The position numbers and the translations under genes are program-made. A stretch of DNA of 28,941 nt, from contig CALKIR010000006.1 of NCBI GenBank assembly GCA_937995985.1, positions 1-28,941 on the forward strand. Direction: 5' to 3'. Source of the DNA: an uncultured Alcaligenaceae bacterium (lineage in GTDB: Bacteria; Pseudomonadota; Gammaproteobacteria; Burkholderiales; Burkholderiaceae_B). Below are positions 1 to 7,638 of this stretch, piece after piece. How positions within the stretch are numbered: position 1 is the stretch's first letter; every line of letters begins with the position of its first letter. A model generated the notes under the pieces. That model had not been told where the DNA came from, did no database searches, and worked only from the letters and a program-made list of their open reading frames with translations.

Positions 1-9
1 ATCTTGTCA

Positions 10-22
10 TGACCAGTGGTCA
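10..22. repeat. 13-base palindrome TGACCA-G-TGGTCA
   Basis: Two perfect 6-base arms flank a single central G. It sits about 125 bases before the DUF3579 start. The symmetry resembles an operator for a dimeric regulator, but I cannot name the regulator, and whatever gene lies to the left is outside the window. Nothing else in positions 1-145 looks like a gene. Confidence 0.4.
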
Positions 23-145
23 AAAACCCTAGGCTCATCAAGGTCTTTGCTTTAATTGTTAACTTAGAGGTGTAGTCCTTCGGGCAATAGGTTACAATGC
101 GCCTTGTTATTTTGCTTCAGGGCGTTGCTTATAGATTGGAAGTAT

Positions 146-454
146 ATGACCAAGCATTCAAAATTAATTATTTATGGGCTAACAGAGAGTGGCCAGCGTT
201 TTAGGCCTAGTGATTGGGCGGAGCGGCTGGCTGGAGTGATGTCACAGTTTCGGCCTGAGGGCAGTAGTGGTGGGCCGTTAACTTATTCCCCTTATGTGGT
301 TCCGCGCTTTATTGATGGCGTGCGGTGCGTCGTGGTAGATAGTCGACTTCGCGACCTAGAGCCGTTAGCATGGAAGTTTGTGTGTAATTTTGCGCACGAT
401 AATCAGCTCAAAACTTCAGGCATTGATTTTGATCAGGTGATGAAAGACCTTTAG
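146..454 (+). CDS. DUF3579 family protein
   Basis: A 102-residue soluble protein that I recognise as the DUF3579 family, small proteins found mainly in betaproteobacteria; the function is unknown. The sequence starts MTKHSKLIIYGLTESGQ and continues through a FRPSDWAERLAG segment, which is family-typical. There are no membrane segments or signal peptide. The reading frame is open back to an ATG at 104, but I chose the ATG at 146 because the extra 14 residues look non-coding and a GGAAG motif lies just upstream of 146. It faces rpsT tail to tail; a strong hairpin at 638-663 separates them. The upstream neighbour is off the window, so operon membership cannot be judged. Confidence 0.8.
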   Translation: MTKHSKLIIYGLTESGQRFRPSDWAERLAGVMSQFRPEGSSGGPLTYSPYVVPRFIDGVRCVVVDSRLRDLEPLAWKFVCNFAHDNQLKTSGIDFDQVMKDL

Positions 455-637
455 AAATGGGGCGCCGTATCTCTTAGTGGAGTGAGCTTGAGCCTGATGG
501 GCCAAGCAAGGAGGGTGATGGCCGTCAGATTATAAAGGTCTGTGTGTCCTTATGAGTTTCTGGAGCAAAAGCATACCTTCGTAGCGAGCGGGAATAGGGA
601 GCGCTTCTGTCCTATACTACCGTTCTATAGAATAGTA

Positions 638-663
638 AAAGGGTGCACATCTGTGCACCCTTT
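638..663. terminator. Bidirectional hairpin terminator between DUF3579 and rpsT
   Basis: An 11-base perfect stem AAAGGGTGCAC / GTGCACCCTTT closes a 4-base loop. Read on the minus strand it lies 56 bases past the rpsT stop and is followed by TTTTACTATT, a usable U-tract. On the plus strand the tail is TTTGTCTATT, weaker. It most likely ends rpsT transcription and may also stop the DUF3579 transcript. Confidence 0.65.
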
Positions 664-718
664 GTCTATTTGGCGTGGCCTAAATTGGAATCGCCCGTGC
701 CCAATTAAACCAATGTGG

Positions 719-985
719 TTAGGAGGACATTGCCTTAATGGCTTGGGCGAGGCGGCTCTTATGACGGGCTGCCTTGTTTTTGTGAATGATATTCTTGTCG
801 GCTACGCGGTCGATAATGCTGCAGGCTTTGCGAAATACCTCATTGGCAGCATCTTGGTCGCCAGCATCAATGGCCTGACGTACGCGTTTAATTGATGTAC
901 GCATCATGGAACGCATGCTAGCGTTGTGTCGGTTGCGAGCAGCTGCTTGCCGCGCGCGCTTTTGTGCTTGAGGTGTATTTGCCAT
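719..985 (-). CDS. rpsT: 30S ribosomal protein S20
   Basis: An 88-residue, Lys/Arg/Ala-rich protein starting MANTPQAQKRARQAA, the family signature. S20 is a primary 16S rRNA-binding protein of the small subunit, a long helical bundle that contacts the 5' domain and helix 44. Length matches the usual 87-88 residues. It is the last gene of the minus-strand block but has its own predicted promoter (1037-1065) in the end of murJ and its own terminator (638-663), so it is probably transcribed on its own. An apparent ORF on the opposite strand over the same bases is an antisense shadow. Confidence 0.97.
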   Translation of the reverse strand: MANTPQAQKRARQAAARNRHNASMRSMMRTSIKRVRQAIDAGDQDAANEVFRKACSIIDRVADKNIIHKNKAARHKSRLAQAIKAMSS

Positions 986-1036
986 ATCTAATCAATTCTA
1001 AATATTTTGATGGTTTAATTGGGTCTAAAGGGCTAA

Positions 1037-1065
1037 ATAATAAACGATTAACGAGGCCTTGTAAA
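1037..1065 (-). promoter_or_regulatory. Predicted sigma70 promoter of rpsT
   Basis: On the minus strand, TTTACA (-35, 5/6 match) and TATTAT (-10, 5/6 match) are separated by exactly 17 bases. The -35 lies in the last codons of murJ and the -10 ends 51 bases before the rpsT ATG. This is the best core promoter match I noticed in the window and fits a strongly expressed ribosomal gene. Confidence 0.6.
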
Positions 1066-2601
1066 GTGCCGTGGCCTAAAACCGACCAGAAGCAATAAGA
1101 GCATGTATAGAATTCCTGCACCAATCACAATTAAGCCCAAATAAAAAGCTCGTAATAAGGGAGTAGAACCAAGGGCCAACCAATTAAATTGTTGGTTCAC
1201 AAAATAAACAAATAAACTCATGCCCAGTAAAGCAGGTAATAGTCTCAATAAAAATTTTGACCAGCGTTCTGAAGGGGTGAAAATACCTCTACGCCGCAAT
1301 AAAAAATATAATGTGCCGGCATTCATACAGGCGCCTAAGCCAATGGAAAGTGCTAAACCGCTGTGCTTAAGCCAAGGCACAAAGAGTGCATTCATAAGTT
1401 GAGTGAGCACTAAAACTACTATGGCAATACGGACTGGAGTTTTTATGTCTTGCCGAGCATAAAAGGCAGGGGCTAATACCTTAATTGAGAGCAGTCCGAT
1501 TAAGCCGATGGCGTAAGCAATCACAGCCCCTTGAGTTTGGGCTACATCAGCAGCACCAAAGGCACCATAATTAAACAGGGTGGCAACTAAGGCCTCCGAT
1601 AGGAGGGCTAACCCTACTGCTGCAGGGAAGCCAAAGATAAAAATAAGCTGCAAACCCCACTGCAGGAGCTGTTGGTATCGGTGCTGCTCTTGTCTCGCAT
1701 AGGCAGCAGACAGGTAGGGCAGTAACACGGTCCCAAGGGCAACCCCCAATAAGGCGCTGGGAAACTCCATCAGTCGATCTGCAAAAGAAAGCCAGGTGAC
1801 GCTACCCGCTTGCAGCCAAGTAGCAATATTGGTGTTGATGAGGATAGAGATTTGTGCTACTGAAACGCCTATAGTGGCAGGAATCATTTTTTGGATGATA
1901 GCGCGCACATGGCTGTCTTTAAATGCACGACCCAAACGAGTGCTCAGCCGTGGTGCCACACCAAGGCGCAGCAGAGCAGCCCATTGCATGGCTAATTGCA
2001 ATATGCCGCCTACCATTACTCCTATAGCTAAGGCATAAATAGGAGGGTCAAAATAATCGACTAGCCATAGGCTTGCCGCAATCATGGCCAGGTTAAGCAG
2101 CATGGGGGTAAAGGCTGGGATAGCAAAACGGCTCCAGGTATTCAGGATACCACTTGCAAAAGCCACTAATGACATGCACAAAATATAGGGAAACATGGTG
2201 CGTGTCATCCAAATTGCTGCAGAAAATTCGGCCTGTCGCTCCGCTGCGCGCATGCCGCTGGCCATTAAACTGACTACCCACGGGGTAGCAATGATTCCCA
2301 TTAGGGTAACCAGCATCAAAACAGCAGTAAGAACCAATGCGACACGATCGATAAGCTGCTGTGTTGCTTCAGCAGATTGATTATTTTTAACCTCTCCGAG
2401 GATGGGAACAAAGGCCTGTGAAAATGCGCCTTCTGCAAACAGGCGACGCAATAGGTTAGGAATTCGAAAAGCGACCCAGAAGGCATCTGTCAGGCCGCCA
2501 GCACCAAAGCTTCTGGCAATGAGAATATCGCGCAATAAGCCTGTGATGCGAGATAAAAAGGTGAAGCCGCTGATAACAGCGGCAGAACGAAACAAACTCA
2601 T
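1048..2601 (-). CDS. murJ: Lipid II flippase MurJ
   Basis: A 517-residue polytopic inner-membrane protein of the MOP/MviN family that flips undecaprenyl-linked peptidoglycan precursor (lipid II) to the periplasm. It begins MSLFRSAAVISGFTFLSRITGLLRD. The residues known to matter in E. coli MurJ are present at the same numbers in the N-terminal part: R18, R24, D39 and R52. Length is close to the E. coli protein (511). Hydrophobic segments run throughout, consistent with 14 transmembrane helices. The ATG at 2601 has AGGAG about 11 bases upstream. It follows the SDR gene by 41 bases, so it is probably co-transcribed with the upstream envelope block. Confidence 0.96.
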   Translation of the reverse strand: MSLFRSAAVISGFTFLSRITGLLRDILIARSFGAGGLTDAFWVAFRIPNLLRRLFAEGAFSQAFVPILGEVKNNQSAEATQQLIDRVALVLTAVLMLVTLMGIIATPWVVSLMASGMRAAERQAEFSAAIWMTRTMFPYILCMSLVAFASGILNTWSRFAIPAFTPMLLNLAMIAASLWLVDYFDPPIYALAIGVMVGGILQLAMQWAALLRLGVAPRLSTRLGRAFKDSHVRAIIQKMIPATIGVSVAQISILINTNIATWLQAGSVTWLSFADRLMEFPSALLGVALGTVLLPYLSAAYARQEQHRYQQLLQWGLQLIFIFGFPAAVGLALLSEALVATLFNYGAFGAADVAQTQGAVIAYAIGLIGLLSIKVLAPAFYARQDIKTPVRIAIVVLVLTQLMNALFVPWLKHSGLALSIGLGACMNAGTLYFLLRRRGIFTPSERWSKFLLRLLPALLGMSLFVYFVNQQFNWLALGSTPLLRAFYLGLIVIGAGILYMLLLLLVGFRPRHFTRPR

Positions 2602-2642
2602 AGCTAAACAGGCTCCTACAGTTTGAGTAGGTGAATCACTGC

Positions 2643-3401
2643 TTAGCGGGGCGCCATACGGATGGCACCATCGAGACGGATGGTCTCGCCGTTGATCATT
2701 TCATTATCAATAATGCTCAAGACGAGTTTGGCATAATCCTCGGGACGCCCAAGGCGAGAAGGGAAAGGGATGCTCTGAGCTAAAGAGTCCTGTACATTTT
2801 GAGGCATACCGAAAATCATGGGTGTGCCAAAAATACCCGGTGCAATGGTAACGCAGCGAATACCCAAGCTGGCTAGGTCCCGTGCTATGGGTAAAGTCAT
2901 GCCGACAATACCTGCTTTAGAGGCAGCATAGGCTGCTTGACCTATTTGACCTTCATAGGCTGCTACAGAGGCAGTGTTAATGAGTACCCCTCGCTCCCCA
3001 GTGTCTTGAGGCTCGTTTTTGCTCATAGCAAAAGCGGCTACTCGGTTCATATTAAATGTGCCGATGAGATTTACTGAGATGACCTTTTGAAATAAATCCA
3101 GGTCATGAGGAGCCTCGCGGCCAATGGTGCGCGCAGCAGGCGCAATGCCTGCGCAGTTGATTAGGCCATAGAGCGGACCGGCTTGAAGCGCAGTCTCTAC
3201 TACCTTTTGGGCGTCTTCTGCAGAGGTAACGTCACAGTGTAAATAACGTTGTCCAAGCTCTTTGGCTAATGCCTCACCGGCCTCATCCTGAATGTCAGCA
3301 ATCAGAACTTTGGCGCCCTGCTCGGTCAGCATGCGAACGGTACCTGCTCCTAAGCCCGAAGCGCCTCCCGTTACTATAAAAACATTATCTTTTATCTTCA
3401 T
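2643..3401 (-). CDS. NAD-dependent short-chain dehydrogenase, 3-hydroxyacyl-CoA dehydrogenase type II-like
   Basis: A 252-residue classical SDR. Visible elements in order: glycine-rich TGGASGLG at 11-18, D36 at the end of beta-2 (favours NAD over NADP), NCAG at 82-85, N111, and the catalytic S145, Y158 and K162 in YAASK. Overall sequence resembles HSD17B10-type 3-hydroxyacyl-CoA dehydrogenases that act in fatty acid or branched-chain acyl-CoA oxidation; substrate is inferred, not proven. The start has AAGGG 5 bases upstream. It lies 30 bases after adk and 41 bases before murJ, so it rides in the same transcript though its function is unrelated to either. Confidence 0.85.
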   Translation of the reverse strand: MKIKDNVFIVTGGASGLGAGTVRMLTEQGAKVLIADIQDEAGEALAKELGQRYLHCDVTSAEDAQKVVETALQAGPLYGLINCAGIAPAARTIGREAPHDLDLFQKVISVNLIGTFNMNRVAAFAMSKNEPQDTGERGVLINTASVAAYEGQIGQAAYAASKAGIVGMTLPIARDLASLGIRCVTIAPGIFGTPMIFGMPQNVQDSLAQSIPFPSRLGRPEDYAKLVLSIIDNEMINGETIRLDGAIRMAPR

Positions 3402-3431
3402 GTCTACCCTTTGTTGTATTGAACCACGTGT

Positions 3432-4088
3432 TTAGGAGTGTAACGCATCTAAGATACGTTGTTTAATTTCCTCTACAGTTCCAACTCCGGTGACTTTGCG
3501 GTATTTAGGAGCCATTGTATCGCCAGATTGGGCCCACTCAGAGTAATAAGCAACCAGAGGCTGAGTTTGATTTTTATATACCTCTAAGCGTTGGCGCACA
3601 GTAGATTCTTTATCATCATCACGCTGCACAAGAGGTTCGCCTGTTATATCGTCAATATCAGCCTGCTTGGGTGGATTAAAGGTGACATGATAAGTGCGTC
3701 CACTAGCTGGGTGAACTCGTCGCCCACTGATACGCTCGATGATTACTTCTTCGGGGACATCAAGCTCGATAACGTAGTCAAGCTTGATGTTTTCTTTTTT
3801 GAGCGCATCAGCTTGGGGAATAGTGCGAGGGAAACCATCGAATAGATAGCCGTTTTGACAATCTGCTTGTTGCAAACGATCTTTTACCAGTCCAATGATA
3901 ATTTCATCTGAAACCAATTGGCCTGCATCCATCACTTTTTTTGCCTCCATGCCGAGCGGTGTTTGAGCTTTAACAGCCGCACGCAGCATGTCCCCAGTAG
4001 CAATTTGGGGGATAGAGAATTGTTCAATGATGAATGACGCTTGGGTTCCTTTGCCAGCCCCTGGAGGGCCTAATAGTATTAGTCGCAT
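3432..4088 (-). CDS. adk: Adenylate kinase
   Basis: A 218-residue cytoplasmic enzyme interconverting ATP + AMP and 2 ADP. P-loop GPPGAGKGTQ at 7-16, the AMP-site TGDMLRAAV and GFPRT motifs, and the LID arginine segment RDDDKESTVRQRL are all present. The LID (RRVHPASGRTYH region) lacks the four zinc cysteines of Gram-positive enzymes, as expected for proteobacteria. AGGAG lies 7 bases upstream of the ATG. It follows kdsB after 141 bases containing no gene. Confidence 0.98.
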   Translation of the reverse strand: MRLILLGPPGAGKGTQASFIIEQFSIPQIATGDMLRAAVKAQTPLGMEAKKVMDAGQLVSDEIIIGLVKDRLQQADCQNGYLFDGFPRTIPQADALKKENIKLDYVIELDVPEEVIIERISGRRVHPASGRTYHVTFNPPKQADIDDITGEPLVQRDDDKESTVRQRLEVYKNQTQPLVAYYSEWAQSGDTMAPKYRKVTGVGTVEEIKQRILDALHS

Positions 4089-4229
4089 AATGCATCTCCT
4101 GAATTTAAGCCACTGATATTAGCCGAAAAGTGAGTAACACTTCAATGCTCCTTTGGTTGGGGATGGCAATAGGTGTACCTCTCTTTCATGCGGCTAATTA
4201 CTAAAACCATACGCCAATAGAATGAGTCA

Positions 4230-5018
4230 TCAGGGGGGGCAGGTGCCTTGTTGAGCCAGTATTTGTCGTACTAAAGCAAGGTCTTCTGCCGTATCCACCC
4301 CAGGGGCAGGTGGCGCGGACCAGCGATGTACCAGTATGGTGGCCCCATGCTCCAATGCTCTAAGCTGCTCAAGGGACTCTAAATGTTCAAGGGTACCACT
4401 GGGTAGGGTGGGAAAGCGCTGTAAAAAATGATTTCTATAGGCGTAAATACCAATGTGGTGTAAGGCCGCAGTTACCGTTGGGTGTGGGGAAAGCTGGGTC
4501 AATTGAGTGGGTATCGGGTACTGATCACGCACCCAGGGAATGGGGGCACGTGAAAAATACAATGCCTGCTGTTGTTGGTTACATACTACTTTGACAACAT
4601 TGGGGTTGAATAATTGTTCGAAGCTGTTGAGCGCAGCAGCAGCAGTAGCCATTTCAGCTTGAGGGTTGATGGCTAATTGTTTTGCCACGGCATTGATGAG
4701 CTGCGGATCAATAAGGGGCTCATCCCCTTGAACATTAACAATAATGGCCTCCTGAGGGAGCTGTAACTGCTGTGCTGCAGCAGCTAATCTATCGGTGCCT
4801 GTATCATGAGGGCCCGTCATGATCGGGCGAATGCCGTGGGTGGTTGCGGCCGCAGCAATTTCATTATTATCAGTGGCAATAAAGACTTGCCGTGCCTGCG
4901 ATAACTGTGCCTGCCGAGCGGTACGGATGACAAGGGGCAGGCCGTGCAGATCCTGCAGCATTTTATTTTTTAAGCGAGTTGATTCAAGACGGGCTGGAAT
5001 CAGTACATAAAAGTCCAT
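4230..5018 (-). CDS. kdsB: 3-deoxy-manno-octulosonate cytidylyltransferase (CMP-KDO synthetase)
   Basis: About 262 residues. Activates KDO with CTP for lipid A-core assembly in the cytoplasm. Visible motifs: IPARLESTRL near the N-terminus (nucleotide binding), DNNEI, VQGDEPLI (metal/nucleotide aspartate) and FSRAPIPW. The frame is open to a TTG at 5033, but ATG 5018 gives MDFYVLIPARLES, the normal family N-terminus; neither start has a good Shine-Dalgarno, suggesting translational coupling to the Trm112-like gene that stops at 5045. The two genes and lpxK upstream form the conserved lpxK-ycaR-kdsB set of lipopolysaccharide synthesis. Confidence 0.95.
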   Translation of the reverse strand: MDFYVLIPARLESTRLKNKMLQDLHGLPLVIRTARQAQLSQARQVFIATDNNEIAAAATTHGIRPIMTGPHDTGTDRLAAAAQQLQLPQEAIIVNVQGDEPLIDPQLINAVAKQLAINPQAEMATAAAALNSFEQLFNPNVVKVVCNQQQQALYFSRAPIPWVRDQYPIPTQLTQLSPHPTVTAALHHIGIYAYRNHFLQRFPTLPSGTLEHLESLEQLRALEHGATILVHRWSAPPAPGVDTAEDLALVRQILAQQGTCPP

Positions 5019-5044
5019 GGGTAGAATGGGCAAAGCCGGGGCAA

Positions 5045-5224
5045 CTAGAGTTCATCAGTAGGGGGGATATCACGAGCTTCTTCTTCGAGCATGATGGGCA
5101 TTCCGTCTCGAATAGGAAAGGCCAGCCTATCTGCTTTGCAAATAAGCTCTTGGGCAGATGAGTCATAATGTAATGATGATTTGCAGACCGGACATACCAA
5201 TACGTCCAAAATTCTTTTATCCAT
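5045..5224 (-). CDS. Trm112/YcaR-like zinc-ribbon protein
   Basis: A 59-residue protein beginning MDKRILDVLVCPVCKSSLHY. Cysteines C11 and C14 form the CPVC knuckle and C29 lies in ELICK, followed by RLAFPIRDGMPIML, the Trm112p-like (UPF0434) signature. Eukaryotic Trm112 activates methyltransferases; the role of the bacterial proteins is much less clear, so I infer only a small partner protein. AGAGG lies 7 bases before the ATG. Its place between lpxK (60-base gap) and kdsB (26 bases) matches the E. coli lpxK-ycaR-kdsB order. It is short enough to be missed by length-filtered gene calling. Confidence 0.9.
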   Translation of the reverse strand: MDKRILDVLVCPVCKSSLHYDSSAQELICKADRLAFPIRDGMPIMLEEEARDIPPTDEL

Positions 5225-5284
5225 GAGGTGCCTCTTGTAGCGATTAATTTAAAAGAGTAGTGGTGTGTTTGTGTTGTTCTGGTT

Positions 5285-6424
5285 TTAACATGTTCCAAGA
5301 CGTGTGCAAATACTCTCATTATTTTTATGCTGCAGTTGGCTTTGTAATGCTTCTACCCAATTGCCCGGATGAAAATGTGCTTCAACATGTACTATCCAGA
5401 ATCGCGGATCCATATGCCAAGGGCTATGGTGAAGCTTAATGGCATCTTTGGCAGTGATGAGAATAGGTGCCTGATCAAAATACTGGATGTCACTGCTTTT
5501 GACTGAGGCATGATCGTTAAGGGCACGTGTGCGGTGCAAGTCAAAGCCAAGTCCACGCAGCATATCAAAGAAGCGTTGTGGCTGTCCTATGCCGGCCATG
5601 GCTTGGCAAGAGTGGGGGTAGAATTCTTGCCAGTGTGTAATGGTGAGTTTTTTTTGGCTGGCTAATTGTTCTAGTTTTGTGGGCTGGAGCCACATGTCTA
5701 CTTGCTTTGGGCCGTTGTGCTCTGGTGTATCTGGTGCGGCAGTAGACCAATTTGTTGTGCCTGAGTTTAGGTGAGTGGTTGCTTGCCTTATATAATCCAG
5801 ATGAGTTTGTGGGGCATGGGCATGACGGTTAAGAATCCAATCCACTTGTGTGAGGCGTGTGGCAGGCTCTCGTAAGGGGCCTGCGGGTAATAACCAACCG
5901 TTGCCGATGCCCCGCTCATCTTGAACGATGATTTCAATAGCGCGGGGTAGGGCGTAATGCTGTAGCCCATCATCAGCTATGATGACATCTATATGTGGGT
6001 CAAGATTCATTAATGCCTCTGCAGCCAGAAGCCGTTTGGGGTGTACTGCTATAGGAACTTGTGCAAGCTGTGCGATCATACTGGGCTCATCACCGACTCG
6101 ACGGGGATCAAGTGGAGCGGTGCCCGCAATGGGCTTAGGGCCTATTTTGACGCCATAGCCTCTACTAATTACTCCTGGATTCCAACCAAAGCGTTTGAGC
6201 TGCTGACATAAAGAAATGACTACGGGAGTTTTGCCAGCACCACCGACAAAAATATTGCCCACAATAATAATAGGCGGAAGGTGTGCATTCCATGGCGTTA
6301 GAGGCTTGGTTTGTCGAGAGCGAACAATATGACCTGTAATGAGGCTAAGAGGGTATAACAGGCGGGCTATTAAGCCTTTATGTTGCCATTGTCGGTGTAC
6401 CCATTGTGTTAGTTTGGCTTGCAT
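5285..6424 (-). CDS. lpxK: Tetraacyldisaccharide 4'-kinase (lipid A kinase)
   Basis: About 379 residues. Phosphorylates the 4' position of the lipid A disaccharide at the cytoplasmic face of the inner membrane. Features: hydrophobic N-terminal segment around 18-33, Walker A GNIFVGGAGKT at 56-66, and the family-typical DDGLQHY. It is longer than the E. coli enzyme (about 328 residues); the surplus includes a low-similarity stretch after TTHLNSGTTNWST and a basic/polar tail. The frame opens at a TTG at 6460 inside exbD, but ATG 6424 yields MQAKLTQWVHRQW, better fitting the family, and starts 10 bases after the exbD stop, implying coupling. Confidence 0.93.
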   Translation of the reverse strand: MQAKLTQWVHRQWQHKGLIARLLYPLSLITGHIVRSRQTKPLTPWNAHLPPIIIVGNIFVGGAGKTPVVISLCQQLKRFGWNPGVISRGYGVKIGPKPIAGTAPLDPRRVGDEPSMIAQLAQVPIAVHPKRLLAAEALMNLDPHIDVIIADDGLQHYALPRAIEIIVQDERGIGNGWLLPAGPLREPATRLTQVDWILNRHAHAPQTHLDYIRQATTHLNSGTTNWSTAAPDTPEHNGPKQVDMWLQPTKLEQLASQKKLTITHWQEFYPHSCQAMAGIGQPQRFFDMLRGLGFDLHRTRALNDHASVKSSDIQYFDQAPILITAKDAIKLHHSPWHMDPRFWIVHVEAHFHPGNWVEALQSQLQHKNNESICTRLGTC

Positions 6425-6434
6425 AGTAATGGAC

Positions 6435-6851
6435 TCATTGCGATTGCCTTTCTGTGGCAAAGTGAATGCGTTCTATGTGCGCGTGCTGTGCAGCCTCTAA
6501 GGCGCGTACGACAGCAGCATGCCGCGCATTTGCATCGGCGTAAATGAGTAATGTTTCCTTTTCTTCTAAGTGGCGCAAGGCCTGAGTTAGGCTGTCTTGA
6601 TCATTGGCTAAGGCACGACCATTGAGGGCGTATTGCCCTTCATGAGTCACAATTAAAATATTGCCGTCTTGGATGCTGCTCTCTTGACGGCTATTGGGTA
6701 GTTGTAGCTCTAGATGCTGAACTGTGGAGAAAGTAGTTGTGGCAGTGATAAAAATCAGCACCACTAAAAGAATATCAATCAACGGAATAACGTTGATTTC
6801 TAATGAATCATCGAAGTGGAAAGATTGCCAGCGAGAGTGAAAACGGCTCAT
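6435..6851 (-). CDS. exbD: ExbD/TolR-family biopolymer transport protein
   Basis: A 138-residue single-span inner-membrane protein. After a short cytoplasmic N-terminus, EINVIPLIDILLVVLIFITA (18-37) contains the proton-carrying aspartate D26, equivalent to D25 of E. coli ExbD; the rest is the periplasmic domain. It partners ExbB (43 bases upstream) as a proton-driven motor. No tonB is nearby, so whether it powers TonB uptake or a Tol-like or envelope function cannot be read from the sequence. In Burkholderiales this pair commonly precedes lpxK. Confidence 0.92.
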   Translation of the reverse strand: MSRFHSRWQSFHFDDSLEINVIPLIDILLVVLIFITATTTFSTVQHLELQLPNSRQESSIQDGNILIVTHEGQYALNGRALANDQDSLTQALRHLEEKETLLIYADANARHAAVVRALEAAQHAHIERIHFATERQSQ

Positions 6852-6894
6852 AGTTGCGAATGCTTGGTTATTTGATGGGCTTGTGCTTGAGAAT

Positions 6895-7509
6895 TTATGA
6901 AACGGAGCGGCGGTGGATGAACTCTAACAAGCGGTTAAAACGGGCAGACTCAACTTCAAGAATATGCAAGAAATAGTGAACTCGACTGCGAAAATAGCGA
7001 TGAAATATTAGGGCAGGGATGGCAATAATAATGCCTAAGGCCGTGTTATAGAGAGCAATAGAAATCCCACGCGCAAATTGATCGGGGTCGCTGCCTTGAG
7101 GGGTATAAGAGCCAAATAGCTCGATCATCCCGATAACCGTACCAAAAAGACCCAATAGGGGTGCAATAACAGCAATAGTGCCCAAGGCTGGGAGAAAACG
7201 ATTGAGGGCAAAGCTGATGCTTTGTCCTATTTCATTGATAATAGCTTCGCGTATTGATGCGGGCTGTGCTTGTTCTTGAATAAGGGCAGCATAGAGTTGA
7301 CCAAGGGGGCTGTGCCGTAATCGTTCTATGCTTTCTATATTTGGGGAAGACTGTTGTGCCAAATCTTGTGCAAATTGGCGTGCATCGGGGGGGGCAATAC
7401 GTACAGTGCGCAGCTGATAGAGGCGCTCTAAAATGATTGCTAAGCTAATAATAGAGCAAGCCAGCAATAACCAAATCGGCCATCCAGCGGCCTCAATGAG
7501 CGTGTACAC
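6895..7509 (-). CDS. exbB: ExbB/TolQ/MotA-family proton channel protein
   Basis: About 204 residues with three membrane segments: near 11-27 (GWPIWLLLACSIISLAIIL), a long LPALGTIAVIAPLLGLFGTV helix, and ALGIIIAIPALIF. It forms the pentameric stator that houses ExbD. The longest frame begins at 7593, but a GTG at 7509 is preceded by AGGAG with 7-base spacing, and the 28 residues upstream (MHNTPSNAQPSYV...) look untranslated; I choose the GTG. This is the first gene of the minus-strand envelope block; the DnaA boxes at 7601-7638 lie about 90-130 bases upstream. Confidence 0.92.
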   Translation of the reverse strand: MYTLIEAAGWPIWLLLACSIISLAIILERLYQLRTVRIAPPDARQFAQDLAQQSSPNIESIERLRHSPLGQLYAALIQEQAQPASIREAIINEIGQSISFALNRFLPALGTIAVIAPLLGLFGTVIGMIELFGSYTPQGSDPDQFARGISIALYNTALGIIIAIPALIFHRYFRSRVHYFLHILEVESARFNRLLEFIHRRSVS

Positions 7510-7600
7510 CGAGTCACTCCTCACTTGTAGGTTTGGGAATACTTTGCAAAGTCTAACATAGCTTGGCTGAGCATTAGAAGGGGTGTTGTGCACAGTTAAA

Positions 7601-7609
7601 TGTGGATAA
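7601..7609 (-). promoter_or_regulatory. Perfect DnaA box (TTATCCACA on minus strand)
   Basis: Nine-base exact match to the high-affinity E. coli DnaA box R1/R4 sequence, read on the minus strand, about 92 bases upstream of the exbB GTG start. Confidence 0.6.
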
Positions 7610-7629
7610 GTTTAATTGCTCACAGAAAC

Positions 7630-7638
7630 TGTGGATAA
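7630..7638 (-). promoter_or_regulatory. Second perfect DnaA box (TTATCCACA on minus strand)
   Basis: Same orientation as the box at 7601, start-to-start spacing 29 bases. It overlaps a CACAG-aaa-CTGTG dyad (7621-7633) and a TATTAT sequence on the minus strand that could serve as a -10 element. Confidence 0.6.

Noticed and set aside
542..895. 117-residue ORF on the plus strand
   Set aside because: It lies largely antisense to rpsT, spans the terminator hairpin, and its protein resembles no family I know.
918..1124. 68-residue minus-strand ORF across the murJ-rpsT junction
   Set aside because: It overlaps the end of murJ, the start of rpsT and a predicted promoter in another frame; composition looks random.
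5019..5033. TTG start adding five residues to KdsB
   Set aside because: The ATG at 5018 gives the usual N-terminus; the TTG has no better ribosome binding site.
7510..7593. 28-residue N-terminal extension of ExbB from the ATG at 7593
   Set aside because: The GTG at 7509 has an AGGAG at 7-base spacing and gives the normal family N-terminus; the extension is not membrane-like and lacks support.
7601..7638. Chromosomal origin (oriC)
   Set aside because: Only two DnaA boxes, no AT-rich unwinding repeats I could recognise and no dnaA, dnaN or parAB next to it.
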